From: Lancefieldella sp. Marseille-Q7238
GTDB taxonomy: Bacteria; Actinomycetota; Coriobacteriia; Coriobacteriales; Atopobiaceae
Direction of reading: 5' to 3'
NCBI RefSeq assembly: GCF_949152215.1
Contig: NZ_OX424407.1
Location: forward strand, 1 to 64,000
DNA length: 64,000 nt
A program made the translations under genes and the position numbers. Within the stretch, counting starts at the first letter, position 1. Each line of letters starts with the position of its first letter. Below the pieces are notes generated by a model. The model was not told where the DNA came from, searched no databases, and saw nothing but the letters and a program-made list of their open reading frames with translations. This document shows positions 27,182-35,927 of this stretch, piece by piece.

Positions 27182-30100
27182 ATGGCTAATATTACTTCCA
27201 GTTCCCGTTGGAATATCCTGCCCCAAGATTCCAAACTTGAGCAGGAGTTTATTCAGAAGCTCTCCGTCAGCCCTTTGGTGGCGCGCGTTCTTGTTGCGCG
27301 CGGTTTTACTACGGTTGAAGCGGCTCAGGCGTTTTTGACGCCTCAGCTCGAACGAGACTGGCTTGATCCACTCACGATTCCTGGCATGGATGAGGTCGCC
27401 TCGCGTGTACAAAAGGCTATCGAAGAACATCAGCGTATTGCGGTATTCGGGGATTTTGATGTCGATGGCATGAGTTCTACCTGCCTTCTGACGCTGGCGC
27501 TGCGCACGTTTGGCGCTGAGGTCAGGCCCTACATTCCTCATCGTTTTGGCGAGGGATACGGTCTTTCTTCCAAGGCGCTTGAGCGGGTATTTGCCGATGG
27601 AGTCCCTGACCTTATTATTACCGTCGACAATGGAATTGCCGCAGCCGCAGAAGTTGAAGGGCTCCAAAGGCGCGGCGTCGATGTTGCCATCACCGACCAT
27701 CATGAGCCGGCTGAACTCGTGCCCCAAGGGGTGCCGGTGACCGATCCCAAGCTGACAGCCGACTGTCCTTCTCGAGAACTTGCCGGTGCGGGTGTGGCAC
27801 TCAAGCTCGTAGGAGAGTTGGGACGGCGCCTGGGGAAGCCTGATTTGTGGAAAGACTATCTTGATATTGCGACGCTGGGAACTCTTTCTGACATGATGCT
27901 TCTGAATTCAGAAAACCGCGCGCTTGTTGCGGCCGGTATCAGTCGGATACGCGAAGGCAAGAGACCGGGTCTCGTGGCTCTTGCGGCCATCTCAAACCAA
28001 AACATAGCAGAGATGACCGCCGACAGTCTTCCATTTTCTATCATCCCCCGACTAAACGCCGCAGGGCGCATGGGTTCTACAGAACTCGCGCTGTACCTGC
28101 TGTTGTCTGAGGATCCTCAAGAAGCGGCCATGCTTGCAGGCAAGCTTGAAGAGATCAATACCGACCGCAGAACCATTGAGTCCCAGCTGACTGAAGAGGC
28201 TCTTCTGCAGGCAAAAGAGATTTATGACGGCGGCCGCGCCATCGTTTTGGCAGGCGAAGGCTGGCATGAGGGTGTCAAAGGCATTGTCGCCTCCCGTGTG
28301 GTCAATCGCTACCATGTACCCTGCATCCTCTTTACCATTGACAACGGGATAGCCCGCGGTTCCGGCCGCTCCATCGGCTCGGTTGATCTTTTTCACGCGG
28401 TCGAGCAGTGCTCTGATTTGCTTGTTCGTTTTGGCGGGCACCAGGGCGCCGTTGGCGTTACGATACAAGCCGAGAAGCTCGATGAATTCCGCCGTCGCTT
28501 ATCTGCGGTTCTCGCCCGTCTTCCGGAAGACGAATTTGAATTAACGGGAGAAGTGACTGCCTTAGTCAAGCTCTCCGAGATAAACGTCTCATCCATTGAG
28601 GCTCTCGAAGCTCTTCAACCCTTTGGACAAGGTAACAAGAAACCTCTCTTTGCTGTACAAGGCGTTTCTATGCGCAATCGTAATCGCGTTGGCGCGGCAG
28701 GAGTGCATCTTACGTTTATGGCAACTGACGGTTCCTCCTCAGTGGCTTCCATTATGTTCAGGGCTCCCCATGTTGAAGCCGCATCTGAATATGACGGCGC
28801 GGTTGACCTGGTTTTTGAAGCTGTCAGTGAAACGTGGCAGGGGCGCACCAAGCCAAAGCTCATGGTAAAAGACATCCTCTACCGGGATGATTCTCAAAAT
28901 CCAGCTGAACGAGGATCCTTTTTATCTACAGACGAGCGTGCTCTTGTTACATCTGTACCGGATACAAACTGTACGGCTCAAGAGGAAAACGCGGGTGTCC
29001 AGAGACGGGCGGAACTTGCGCTGCTTGGCTCGCAAGAACTCACCGATACGCTTCGTCAGTTGTTGATTGGCAACGCCTCGCTTCTTCCGGCACAAAAAAG
29101 AACGCTTGACGTATTGGATGAGGGAGACTCTGCCTTGTGTGTTATGGCAACGGGTAGGGGAAAGTCTCTCATTTTTCATATCCATGCGGTCCGCCGAGCG
29201 CTTCTCGCCCATACTGCAAGCTTATTCGTATATCCGCTGCGGGCGCTCGTAAACGATCAGGCGTATCATTTTGAGAGCGCGTTTGCGACGCTCGGCGTTA
29301 CGGCGGCAACCCTTACCGGTGAAACCGCGCAGGACGACCGAAAAAAGATCTTCCGGTCGTTAGCAGAAGGTTCTGTCGATGTCATTCTGACGACACCGGA
29401 GTTCCTCTCCTTTCATGGAGCGGAATTCGCCGAAGCAAAACGCGTTGGTTTTGTGGTTATCGATGAAGCTCACCATATTGGTCAGGCGGCAGCGGAAGGG
29501 CGCCATGCCTACGCTAAGATGCCTCTCATCTTGCAGCAACTTGAGCATCCGCAGGTTCTGGCTCTTACCGCAACCGCGAAATCCGATACCGCCAAGACTA
29601 TCTGCCACCTTTGTGCCATTTCTGAAAACTATGTCATCAAGGACGCGACAGTCAGAGACAATCTTCGTCTGAGGGACGCCCGCGAAATACAGGACAGAGA
29701 AGCGGCTCTTACCTGTATTGTCGCTTCTGGCGAGAAGTGCGTCGCATACGTCAATTCCCGCGAACAGGCGCAGTCAATCTGCCGTATGCTCCGTCATGCT
29801 ATCCCTGACATGGGGTATGAAATCGCGTTTTATCATGCAGGACTGTCTCGTCAAACACGCGCCGCCGTCGAGCGCGCGTTCAGAAAGGGAGAAGTTACAT
29901 GTGTTGTGGCAACCAGCGCGTTTGGTGAGGGTATCAATGTCGCCGACATCCGCCATGTTGTCTTGTACCATCTGCCGTTCGGACGTGTCGCATACAATCA
30001 GCAAAGTGGCCGCGCCGGTCGTGACGGACAGCCTGCCCATATACACCTGTTCTTTGGTGCTCATGACATGCGCATTAACGAACGCATTCTGTCATCTTTC

Positions 30101-30535
30101 GCGCCGGATCGCGCCGCGCTCATACCGGTGTACCGTGCGCTTATGACGCTGTTCCGCCGCGCACAAAAGACCAGCTCAACCCTTCAGGCGTCAGATGAAG
30201 AGATAGCCTCTTGTGCCTGTGAGATTGAGCCGCGGTGCAAAGCTGACGCAAACAGCGTCGCCTGCGCGCTTGACATCTTTTGCGAACTTGGCTTTCTTAC
30301 TTTGCAAGGCTTTGACGCAAAGCGTAACATTTCAATGAATCCTGTAGCGGCACCTATGGATTTGTATGCTTCAACTCGATATGCTGAAGGCTTGAAAACG
30401 CGGGAATCGTTTGAGGCGTTTGCGCAATGGGCGCTTTCCGCGTCACCGGACGAGTTGCTCGGTGCTGTGAACAAGCCCATTTTTCCTGATTTTGGTGAAG
30501 AGGTTGACGGAGGGGAGGATGTTTCACATGGGTGA
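27182..30535 (+). CDS. recJ: RecJ exonuclease fused to RecQ-like superfamily 2 helicase
   Basis: At 1117 residues this is about twice a usual RecJ. The first ~560 residues form a DHH/DHHA1 single-strand exonuclease: DFDVDG near 89-94, DHH at about 172, then 'GRGSGRSIGSVDLFHAVEQC' and 'FGGHQGAVG'. From about 620 a superfamily 2 helicase follows: 'ATGRGKS' Walker A near 657, 'VIDEAHH' near 760, 'LALTATAKSDT', and a C-terminal helicase half with 'ATSAFGEGINVADIRHVV' and 'QQSGRAGRDGQ'. Such unwinding and degrading activities act together in RecF-pathway recombination, so the fusion would couple them. The gene overlaps relA by 8 bases. A RecQ zinc region is not obvious, although several cysteines lie near 1010-1035. 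Confidence 0.93.
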   Translation: MANITSSSRWNILPQDSKLEQEFIQKLSVSPLVARVLVARGFTTVEAAQAFLTPQLERDWLDPLTIPGMDEVASRVQKAIEEHQRIAVFGDFDVDGMSSTCLLTLALRTFGAEVRPYIPHRFGEGYGLSSKALERVFADGVPDLIITVDNGIAAAAEVEGLQRRGVDVAITDHHEPAELVPQGVPVTDPKLTADCPSRELAGAGVALKLVGELGRRLGKPDLWKDYLDIATLGTLSDMMLLNSENRALVAAGISRIREGKRPGLVALAAISNQNIAEMTADSLPFSIIPRLNAAGRMGSTELALYLLLSEDPQEAAMLAGKLEEINTDRRTIESQLTEEALLQAKEIYDGGRAIVLAGEGWHEGVKGIVASRVVNRYHVPCILFTIDNGIARGSGRSIGSVDLFHAVEQCSDLLVRFGGHQGAVGVTIQAEKLDEFRRRLSAVLARLPEDEFELTGEVTALVKLSEINVSSIEALEALQPFGQGNKKPLFAVQGVSMRNRNRVGAAGVHLTFMATDGSSSVASIMFRAPHVEAASEYDGAVDLVFEAVSETWQGRTKPKLMVKDILYRDDSQNPAERGSFLSTDERALVTSVPDTNCTAQEENAGVQRRAELALLGSQELTDTLRQLLIGNASLLPAQKRTLDVLDEGDSALCVMATGRGKSLIFHIHAVRRALLAHTASLFVYPLRALVNDQAYHFESAFATLGVTAATLTGETAQDDRKKIFRSLAEGSVDVILTTPEFLSFHGAEFAEAKRVGFVVIDEAHHIGQAAAEGRHAYAKMPLILQQLEHPQVLALTATAKSDTAKTICHLCAISENYVIKDATVRDNLRLRDAREIQDREAALTCIVASGEKCVAYVNSREQAQSICRMLRHAIPDMGYEIAFYHAGLSRQTRAAVERAFRKGEVTCVVATSAFGEGINVADIRHVVLYHLPFGRVAYNQQSGRAGRDGQPAHIHLFFGAHDMRINERILSSFAPDRAALIPVYRALMTLFRRAQKTSSTLQASDEEIASCACEIEPRCKADANSVACALDIFCELGFLTLQGFDAKRNISMNPVAAPMDLYASTRYAEGLKTRESFEAFAQWALSASPDELLGAVNKPIFPDFGEEVDGGEDVSHG

Positions 30536-32933
30536 ACAAAAGACTCCGCATGAGCATGTAGAGCAGAGGTCATCGGCAGGACAGAGCAAAGAAGCGACAG
30601 CTGCAAAGACTCGTTCTGTTCCTGGCGCCGATAATTTCAGGCTGCTTGAAAATGCTTGCCGCACCTATCTCGTTCCGGAATCTTGCGAGAAGATCAACAA
30701 TGCCTATCGTTTTGCCGCTGAGTACCATAAAAACCAGCGCCGCCGCTCCGGAGAACCCTACATCAATCATCCGGTTGAGGTGGCGCTCATATTGGCGCAA
30801 GATCTCCACATGGATGAAGATACTATCTGCGCTGCCCTCTTGCATGACACCGTTGAAGATACGTCTGCCACACTGTCAGAGTTGACGGTGCGTTTTGGCG
30901 AGCAGGTCGCTGAACTTGTCGATGGCGTCACCAAGCTTACCTCCATTGAGGTCTCCTCTATGGACGAAAAGCAGGCGTTGAATCTCAGAAAAATGTTTCT
31001 CGCCATGTCGAAGGACATTCGCGTAGTCATTATTAAGCTCGCTGACCGTCTGCACAATATGAGGACGCTGGCGGCTTTGGCTCCCGACAGACGTCTTTTC
31101 AAAGCGCGCGAAACCATGGACGTATACGCGCCGCTTGCTGACCGTCTTGGCATTTCATCAGTAAAATGGGAGCTTGAGGATTTGTCTTTCTTCTGGCTTG
31201 AGCCCGAAGAATACCAGCGCATTGCTCGCATGGTGCAGGATTCCCGCGCGCAGCGCGAGGACGATACCAACGCAGCAATCAAAACGCTTACGGATGAGTT
31301 GGACTCTGTTGGTCTGAAAAACTTCCAGATTACCGGACGCCCCAAGCATCTGTGGTCGATTTATCAAAAAATGGTGCGTAAGGGTCGGGAGTTTTCCGAC
31401 ATTTACGATCTTATCGCTTTGCGCGTCATCACCCAGTCGGTGCGCGACTGCTATTCGGTGCTCGGAGCTGTGCACTCACTGTGGCATCCGTTGCCCGGCC
31501 GCTTTAAGGACTATATCGCTACGCCTAAGGCAAACCTGTACCAGTCATTGCATACTACAGTCATCGGTCCCGATGGGCGTCCCATTGAGATTCAGATTCG
31601 CACGGCTGAGATGCACGAGGCTTCCGAATACGGTATCGCCGCGCACTGGCTCTATAAGAAAGAAGGCAATTCCAAGGGTCAGATGTCGTCTGAAGATCGT
31701 ATGGTCAACTCGACTATCAACTGGATTCGCCGCAGTCTTGACTGGGCGGTTGAAGACGATATCGACAATCCGCATGAATTTCTCAATGATCTTCGCGTTG
31801 ACCTTTTTGAACACGAGATCTTTGTATTTACGCCGAAAGGTGAGGTTATTAGTCTGCGGCGCAATTCGACGCCCTTGGATTTCGCGTATGCAGTCCACAC
31901 GGAAGTCGGCAATCATTGTGTTGGCGCTAAGGTCAACGGATCGGTCGTTCCGCTTACGCATACGCTTGAGATAGGCGACCGCGTTGAGATACTCACCAAC
32001 AAAAACGCGCGTCCTTCTCGCGACTGGATGACGCTTGTACAAACGCCATCTGCTCGCGCTAAGATCCGCAAGTATTTCGCGGAAGCGTCAAAGTCTGACG
32101 ATACCGAACGCGGTCGTTCGGAACTTGCAAAAGAGCTGCGCAAGCGCGGATACGGCATCTCAACCATGCGTACCACTAAGGCTCTAGCCAAGGTGATTGA
32201 GCAATTCGACTATCATACGGTCGATGATTTGTTTGCCGGCATCGGAGCGGGCAAGTGCTCTATTAAGCAGGTAGTCAACAAGGTCAGCGAAATTCTCGAA
32301 GAGGGAACTCCTGAAGCGCTTGCGCAGGCGGAGCGCGAACGCGAACAGCGCGCCGCCAAAGAAAAGGCGCTCCTGCAGAACAAGCCGCTTACGACCGCCT
32401 ATGCCATTTCTCGGACTTCTCGTGACAACAAGCGCAAGCGCAACAATTGCGGTGTGGTGGTACAGGGAGATTCCGATCTTTTGGTACATCTTGCGCATTG
32501 CTGCAATCCTGTCGCGGGAGACGATATCGTTGGCTTTGTAACCCGGGGGCGCGGCGTTTCGGTGCATCGCGCAAACTGTCCCAACGTGCGCGACCTTCTG
32601 ACCGAGAAAAACGCCAACCGAATTATCGACGTCGCATGGGATACGTCCGGCGCGACCGAGTTTCGTGTTGAGATTGTTGTGGAAGCAACCGACCGCACAA
32701 GCCTGCTGAAAGACATCACCATAGCCTTGTCGGATTCAGGCGCGAACATCCTGTCCGCGGCAACGCAAGTCGGCGGTCAGGGCATTGTGCGCATGCGCTT
32801 TTTGGTGGCCATTTCTGACGCCAGCCTTCTGGATACGCTTCTTGCGGCCGTGGCGCTTGTACCTTCAGTTTATGACGCGCGCCGTATTATGCCTGGTGAA
32901 GGCGCTAATCAAATGAAGAAACGGAGAGGTTGA
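30528..32933 (+). CDS. relA: RelA/SpoT homologue, (p)ppGpp synthetase/hydrolase
   Basis: This 801-residue protein controls the stringent response by making, and probably degrading, (p)ppGpp. Domains in order: HD hydrolase ('LLHDTVEDT' near 104-112, with the intact HDxxED set), synthetase ('RPKHLWSIYQKM' and 'DIYDLIALRVI' near 270-300), TGS (about 427-490), and a C-terminal ACT domain (about 710-790) before a short basic tail. The intact HD motif suggests a bifunctional Rel enzyme. I chose the ATG at 30528, with AGGGGAGG 9 bases upstream; the ATG at 30519 is too close to that site. It overlaps recJ by 8 bases and its stop overlaps the next start. Confidence 0.97.
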   Translation: MGEQKTPHEHVEQRSSAGQSKEATAAKTRSVPGADNFRLLENACRTYLVPESCEKINNAYRFAAEYHKNQRRRSGEPYINHPVEVALILAQDLHMDEDTICAALLHDTVEDTSATLSELTVRFGEQVAELVDGVTKLTSIEVSSMDEKQALNLRKMFLAMSKDIRVVIIKLADRLHNMRTLAALAPDRRLFKARETMDVYAPLADRLGISSVKWELEDLSFFWLEPEEYQRIARMVQDSRAQREDDTNAAIKTLTDELDSVGLKNFQITGRPKHLWSIYQKMVRKGREFSDIYDLIALRVITQSVRDCYSVLGAVHSLWHPLPGRFKDYIATPKANLYQSLHTTVIGPDGRPIEIQIRTAEMHEASEYGIAAHWLYKKEGNSKGQMSSEDRMVNSTINWIRRSLDWAVEDDIDNPHEFLNDLRVDLFEHEIFVFTPKGEVISLRRNSTPLDFAYAVHTEVGNHCVGAKVNGSVVPLTHTLEIGDRVEILTNKNARPSRDWMTLVQTPSARAKIRKYFAEASKSDDTERGRSELAKELRKRGYGISTMRTTKALAKVIEQFDYHTVDDLFAGIGAGKCSIKQVVNKVSEILEEGTPEALAQAEREREQRAAKEKALLQNKPLTTAYAISRTSRDNKRKRNNCGVVVQGDSDLLVHLAHCCNPVAGDDIVGFVTRGRGVSVHRANCPNVRDLLTEKNANRIIDVAWDTSGATEFRVEIVVEATDRTSLLKDITIALSDSGANILSAATQVGGQGIVRMRFLVAISDASLLDTLLAAVALVPSVYDARRIMPGEGANQMKKRRG

Positions 32934-33718
32934 TGGCACAATCCACTCAGATGAGCGGCCACGGTTGCTGTGGTGGACATGAAGAGCACGGGCACCGAGA
33001 AGAACATGAGTGCTGCGGCGGCCACGAGGGTCATGAGGGTTCTTGCTGCGGCGGCCATGAGGAGCATCACCATGGTGGAGGCTGCTGCGGTGGTTGCGGG
33101 CATCATCATGATCGAGTAGGCGTTTTTCGCGTTGGTCCGCTTGAAACGAACTGTTATGTGTATATATCTGGCGATGACTGCATGGTCATTGACCCGGGCG
33201 CTTCAGGAGCCAAGATTGCCTCGCAGCTTGTAGGTCTCAATCTCAAATATATTGTAGCAACGCATGGACACGCCGATCATGTAGGGGGCGTAAAGACTCT
33301 TAAGCTGGCTGCGGGTGGAACCTATCTCATCAATCAAGAAGATGACGAGCGCGCTCGCCACGCCTCTGAAAGCAATCCTGTATATGATGACGCTCCCAAT
33401 CCAGACGGGTATCTTGCGGAAGGGGATACGCTTGAAATTGGCACGGCGACGTTTCGCGTCATGGAAACGCCCGGCCATACGCCCGGCGGCATTTGCCTTG
33501 TGGGTGGCGGCACGGCAAAAGGAGCCGTTTTTGTTGGAGATACGCTCTTTCAAGGTTCAGTTGGTCGGACAGATCTTGAAGGGGGAGACGCAACGATTCT
33601 GGCAGCATCTTTGTATCGCCTGACGCATGAGCTTGATCCTACGTCTCTTATTCTTCCGGGGCATGGTGCGCAGACCGAACTGGCTCAAGAGATTGAACAA
33701 AATCCGTTTCTCTCGTAA
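32933..33718 (+). CDS. Metallo-beta-lactamase-fold hydrolase with Cys/His-rich metal-binding head
   Basis: Residues 62-261 form a glyoxalase II-like MBL hydrolase: THGHADH at 110-116, 'ETPGHTPGG', 'VFVGDTLF' and 'LPGHGAQT' supply the metal ligands. Residues 9-60 are a head with four CC-G-G units (C12, C27, C38, C51), nine cysteines and about fourteen histidines, no ordinary fold and repetitive DNA. This kind of head is expected to bind metals such as Ni, Zn or Co. Start at the ATG at 32933, sharing a base with the relA stop. Ordinary homologues in this position after relA lack such a head as far as I know. Possible roles are metal storage, metal delivery to the active site, or sensing; none is shown. 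Confidence 0.9.
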   Translation: MAQSTQMSGHGCCGGHEEHGHREEHECCGGHEGHEGSCCGGHEEHHHGGGCCGGCGHHHDRVGVFRVGPLETNCYVYISGDDCMVIDPGASGAKIASQLVGLNLKYIVATHGHADHVGGVKTLKLAAGGTYLINQEDDERARHASESNPVYDDAPNPDGYLAEGDTLEIGTATFRVMETPGHTPGGICLVGGGTAKGAVFVGDTLFQGSVGRTDLEGGDATILAASLYRLTHELDPTSLILPGHGAQTELAQEIEQNPFLS

Positions 33719-33755
33719 AAACGAGTGAAAACTCTTGCAAAAACGTTTCTTTCGC

Positions 33756-33784
33756 AAGACAAGCGCGCATGAGACTGGTATAGT
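33756..33784 (+). promoter_or_regulatory. Candidate promoter of tRNA-Leu
   Basis: AAGACA (-35) and TATAGT (-10, preceded by TGG) are 17 bases apart. Transcription would start about 12-15 bases before the tRNA. Confidence 0.55.
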
Positions 33785-33802
33785 ACCCATGCGTAAGTTT
33801 TG

Positions 33803-33889
33803 GCCCGAGTGGCGGAATTGGCAGACGCGGGGGTCTCAAAAACCCCTAAGGGCAACCTTGTGTGGGTTCAAGTCCCACCTCGGGCACCA
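33803..33889 (+). tRNA. tRNA-Leu (CAA)
   Basis: The gene has a seven-base-pair acceptor GCCCGAG/CTCGGGC, anticodon loop CTCAAAA with anticodon CAA, a long variable arm as expected for tRNA-Leu, T loop TTCAAGT and an encoded CCA. It reads UUG codons. Confidence 0.95.
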
Positions 33890-33900
33890 TCTTACGAGAG

Positions 33901-33926
33901 GAAGAGCGCGCATTTGCATGCTCTTC
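33901..33926 (+). terminator. Possible terminator after tRNA-Leu
   Basis: GAAGAGC and GCTCTTC are 7-bp complements 12 bases apart, shortly after the tRNA. The next T-run (TTTT) is 8 bases further on, so termination strength is doubtful. The arm resembles but does not equal the recurrent GCGAGAAG word. Confidence 0.4.
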
Positions 33927-34060
33927 TCAGCACCTTTTGTGAGATGTTTTCACAAGTCGTTTTATGGCTTGCATGGATGCCTGCGCAGAGGTATCCTGTT
34001 CAGGTGCTTTTTGAAGCGGGACTGAGCGTGAGTCCCCACCTACACGGCGCATGTTGCAGC

Positions 34061-34144
34061 TGTCTGGTCAGACAATTTAGATTTCAGCCGTCATTTGACT
34101 GTTGCCTTGTCTCCCAGATGCCTTTGTGCGCTGGGATTTTTTAT
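34061..34144 (+). promoter_or_regulatory. infC-rpmI-rplT leader with attenuator hairpin
   Basis: The 300 bases between tRNA-Leu and infC contain a TGTCTG-GT-CAGACA hairpin (34061-34074) and then a terminator-like hairpin TCCCAG/CTGGGA (34112-34136) followed by seven T residues, all upstream of infC's ribosome-binding site. A terminator in this place fits the autoregulated leaders known for this operon in other bacteria, where ribosomal protein L20 controls readthrough. Whether L20 does so here is inferred. Confidence 0.65.
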
Positions 34145-34188
34145 TGCGGTAGCTTGAGCAGCTATCGCGCGAAGGGAAGGTGTAGAAG

Positions 34189-34767
34189 ATAGCCAAGAAC
34201 GATGGACCTCGCATTAATGAGGAAATTACCGGCCGCACGTGTCGTCTGATTGATGCTGACGGAAGCCAGCTCGGACTCTTTGGCGTACATGACGCGCTGA
34301 GGCGGGCACGTGAGCACGGAATGGATTTGGTAGAGATCGCTCCAAATGCCGAACCTCCCGTATGCAAGATTCTGGATTACAGCAAGTTCCGCTACGAGCA
34401 GGATCGAAAGGCCAAAGCCGCCCGTAAGAACCAGGTCAAAATTGAGGTCAAGGAAATGAAGTTCCGCCCCAAGATTGACGTCGGCGATTACGAGACCAAG
34501 AAGGGACACGTCCTTCGGTTCTTGAAGAAGGGCGCACGCGTTAAGATCACAATCATGTTCCGTGGTCGCGAGATGGCTCACCCCGAGCAGGGACGTCTGG
34601 TTCTTGATCGTCTTGCAGAAGATCTGAAGCCGTACGCTACTATCGAGCAAAAGCCGCTCATGGAAGGCCGTAATATGCACATGCTCGTCGCGCCGATTAA
34701 GGGCGCATTTGACGAGAAACCCGAAGGTGCCGCAGAGAGCACTGACGCCGCAACAAAGGAGAATTAG
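34189..34767 (+). CDS. infC: Translation initiation factor IF-3
   Basis: IF-3 binds the 30S subunit and enforces start-codon choice. Homology begins at '[16 protein letters not shown]', well before the first ATG (34321). The best start is an ATA at 34189, eight bases after the strong site GGGAAGG, giving a 192-residue protein that opens (M)[11 protein letters not shown]. An ATT at 34213 is the main alternative but lacks a good ribosome-binding site. Non-AUG starts such as AUU are known for infC in other bacteria and allow IF-3 to repress its own synthesis. The C-terminal tail is acidic and low-complexity. rpmI begins one base after the stop codon. Confidence 0.9.
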   Translation: MAKNDGPRINEEITGRTCRLIDADGSQLGLFGVHDALRRAREHGMDLVEIAPNAEPPVCKILDYSKFRYEQDRKAKAARKNQVKIEVKEMKFRPKIDVGDYETKKGHVLRFLKKGARVKITIMFRGREMAHPEQGRLVLDRLAEDLKPYATIEQKPLMEGRNMHMLVAPIKGAFDEKPEGAAESTDAATKEN

Positions 34768-34768
34768 T

Positions 34769-34969
34769 ATGCCTAAGATGAAAACACACAAAGGATCGGC
34801 CAAGCGTTTCCGCCGTACTGGTACGGGCAAGATTATGCGTGCCAAGGCCTTCAAGAGCCACATCCTTACCAAGAAGTCCCAGAAGCGCATTCGCGGTTTC
34901 CGCAAAGAAGCCGTCCTTTCCGCTGCCGATACGGCCGTGGTTTCTCAGCGCATTGGCGCCAAGAACTAA
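34769..34969 (+). CDS. rpmI: 50S ribosomal protein L35
   Basis: This 66-residue basic protein has the L35 signature '[22 protein letters not shown]'-type opening and '[15 protein letters not shown]'. AAGGAG precedes the ATG inside the end of infC. It is the second gene of infC-rpmI-rplT. Confidence 0.97.
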   Translation: MPKMKTHKGSAKRFRRTGTGKIMRAKAFKSHILTKKSQKRIRGFRKEAVLSAADTAVVSQRIGAKN

Positions 34970-35024
34970 CGCGTCGCACATACTGATAACATTACTGATA
35001 CTGTCAACAAGGAGTTGATGAGAT

Positions 35025-35384
35025 ATGGCACGAGTTAAGCGCGCAATGGCCGGTCGCAAGAAGCGTCAGACGCTTGTCGAGCGTACTAAAGGTTACTATG
35101 GAGTTCGTTCCCGCACGTTCCGCGGCATGAAGGAGCAGGCGCAGCATTCCGGCCAGTATGCCTATCGTGATCGCCGTAATAAGAAACGTGATTTCCGTGC
35201 GCTGTGGATTCAGCGCATTAACGCCGCGGCGCGTCTGAATGATCTTTCATACAGCAAGTTTATGCATGGCCTGAAAGTGGCCGGCGTTGAGCTCGACCGT
35301 AAGGTCCTCGCTGAGATTGCCTACACTGATGATCAGGCGTTTACTGACCTTGCCGAAGTCGCGAAGAAGGCGCTTGCTGAGTAG
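35025..35384 (+). CDS. rplT: 50S ribosomal protein L20
   Basis: The 119-residue protein begins '[18 protein letters not shown]' and contains '[16 protein letters not shown]' and '[20 protein letters not shown]', all typical of L20. L20 binds 23S rRNA early in 50S assembly and in several bacteria represses this operon through the infC leader. AAGGAG sits 11 bases before the start. Confidence 0.98.
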   Translation: MARVKRAMAGRKKRQTLVERTKGYYGVRSRTFRGMKEQAQHSGQYAYRDRRNKKRDFRALWIQRINAAARLNDLSYSKFMHGLKVAGVELDRKVLAEIAYTDDQAFTDLAEVAKKALAE

Positions 35385-35461
35385 TCAGCGATGCTGCACC
35401 GCGCTCGATAAGGCATGTTGCGATACACTACAACATACCAGAATATACTAAGCATACATGT

Positions 35462-35494
35462 AAATCCCATCGGCCTTGCCGGTGGGATTTTCTT
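35462..35494 (+). terminator. Terminator of infC-rpmI-rplT
   Basis: AAATCCCATCGGC, CTT, GCCGGTGGGATTT forms a long, almost perfect hairpin, and the last arm runs into a TTTTC tail. It ends the ribosomal-protein operon about 80 bases after rplT. Confidence 0.9.
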
Positions 35495-35599
35495 AGTGCA
35501 TGCTATTATTCTGAAATCCTCATGCGCATCGGTGCGGGCCTAGGTGACACCAAGACACCTGTATTCGAGCAGGGGCGGGGAAGTGTAGAGTAGGAAAGT

Positions 35600-35662
35600 A
35601 TGACGGGTGGAGGAAGGCATGACGTACAGGAAAGCGAAAGCATGATGGGCAGGGAAGCATGA
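35600..35662 (+). CDS. 20-codon upstream ORF, translationally coupled
   Basis: An ATG at 35600 preceded by TAGGAAAG opens a 20-residue frame (MTGGGRHDVQESESMMGREA) whose TGA overlaps the ATG of the following membrane-protein gene (ATGA at 35659). This arrangement could be a leader peptide that controls translation of the next gene. No relatives are known to me, and short frames like this arise by chance, so confidence is low. Confidence 0.35.
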   Translation: MTGGGRHDVQESESMMGREA

Positions 35663-35907
35663 CAAAGAGAAAAAGTCCCATGCGCTCACGCTTTGATGAT
35701 ATGCGCGACAGCGCTAAGCGCGCAATCCTGTATGGCATCGGCATCGTTTTAGCGATAGTCTTTGTGAGGCTGGCGTTTGCCTATGCGCTTATACTTCCTC
35801 GGCTTGTCATCGCCCGCTTTACGTCTGATTTGTTGGGAACAGGACTCATACTTGTCGTCATCGTACTTTTTGTCGTCCTAGCCTTGCTGCACAGACGTAA
35901 GAACTGA
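35659..35907 (+). CDS. Small two-helix membrane protein, unrecognised
   Basis: The 82-residue protein has a basic, arginine-rich N-terminus (residues 1-20), two hydrophobic helices (about 22-45 and 56-76) and a basic tail (HRRKN). I do not recognise the family. GGGAAG precedes the ATG. It may be coupled to a 20-codon frame upstream. It is convergent with the glycosyl-phosphate transferase gene, whose stop is 20 bases away. Confidence 0.65.
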   Translation: MTKRKSPMRSRFDDMRDSAKRAILYGIGIVLAIVFVRLAFAYALILPRLVIARFTSDLLGTGLILVVIVLFVVLALLHRRKN

Positions 35908-35927
35908 AGAAAGATTAGTCCTTTTTA

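Noticed and set aside
35659-35907. Toxin or antitoxin reading of the small membrane protein and upstream frame
   Set aside because: Two hydrophobic helices and a basic tail alone do not support a toxin, and no antitoxin or antisense RNA is visible.
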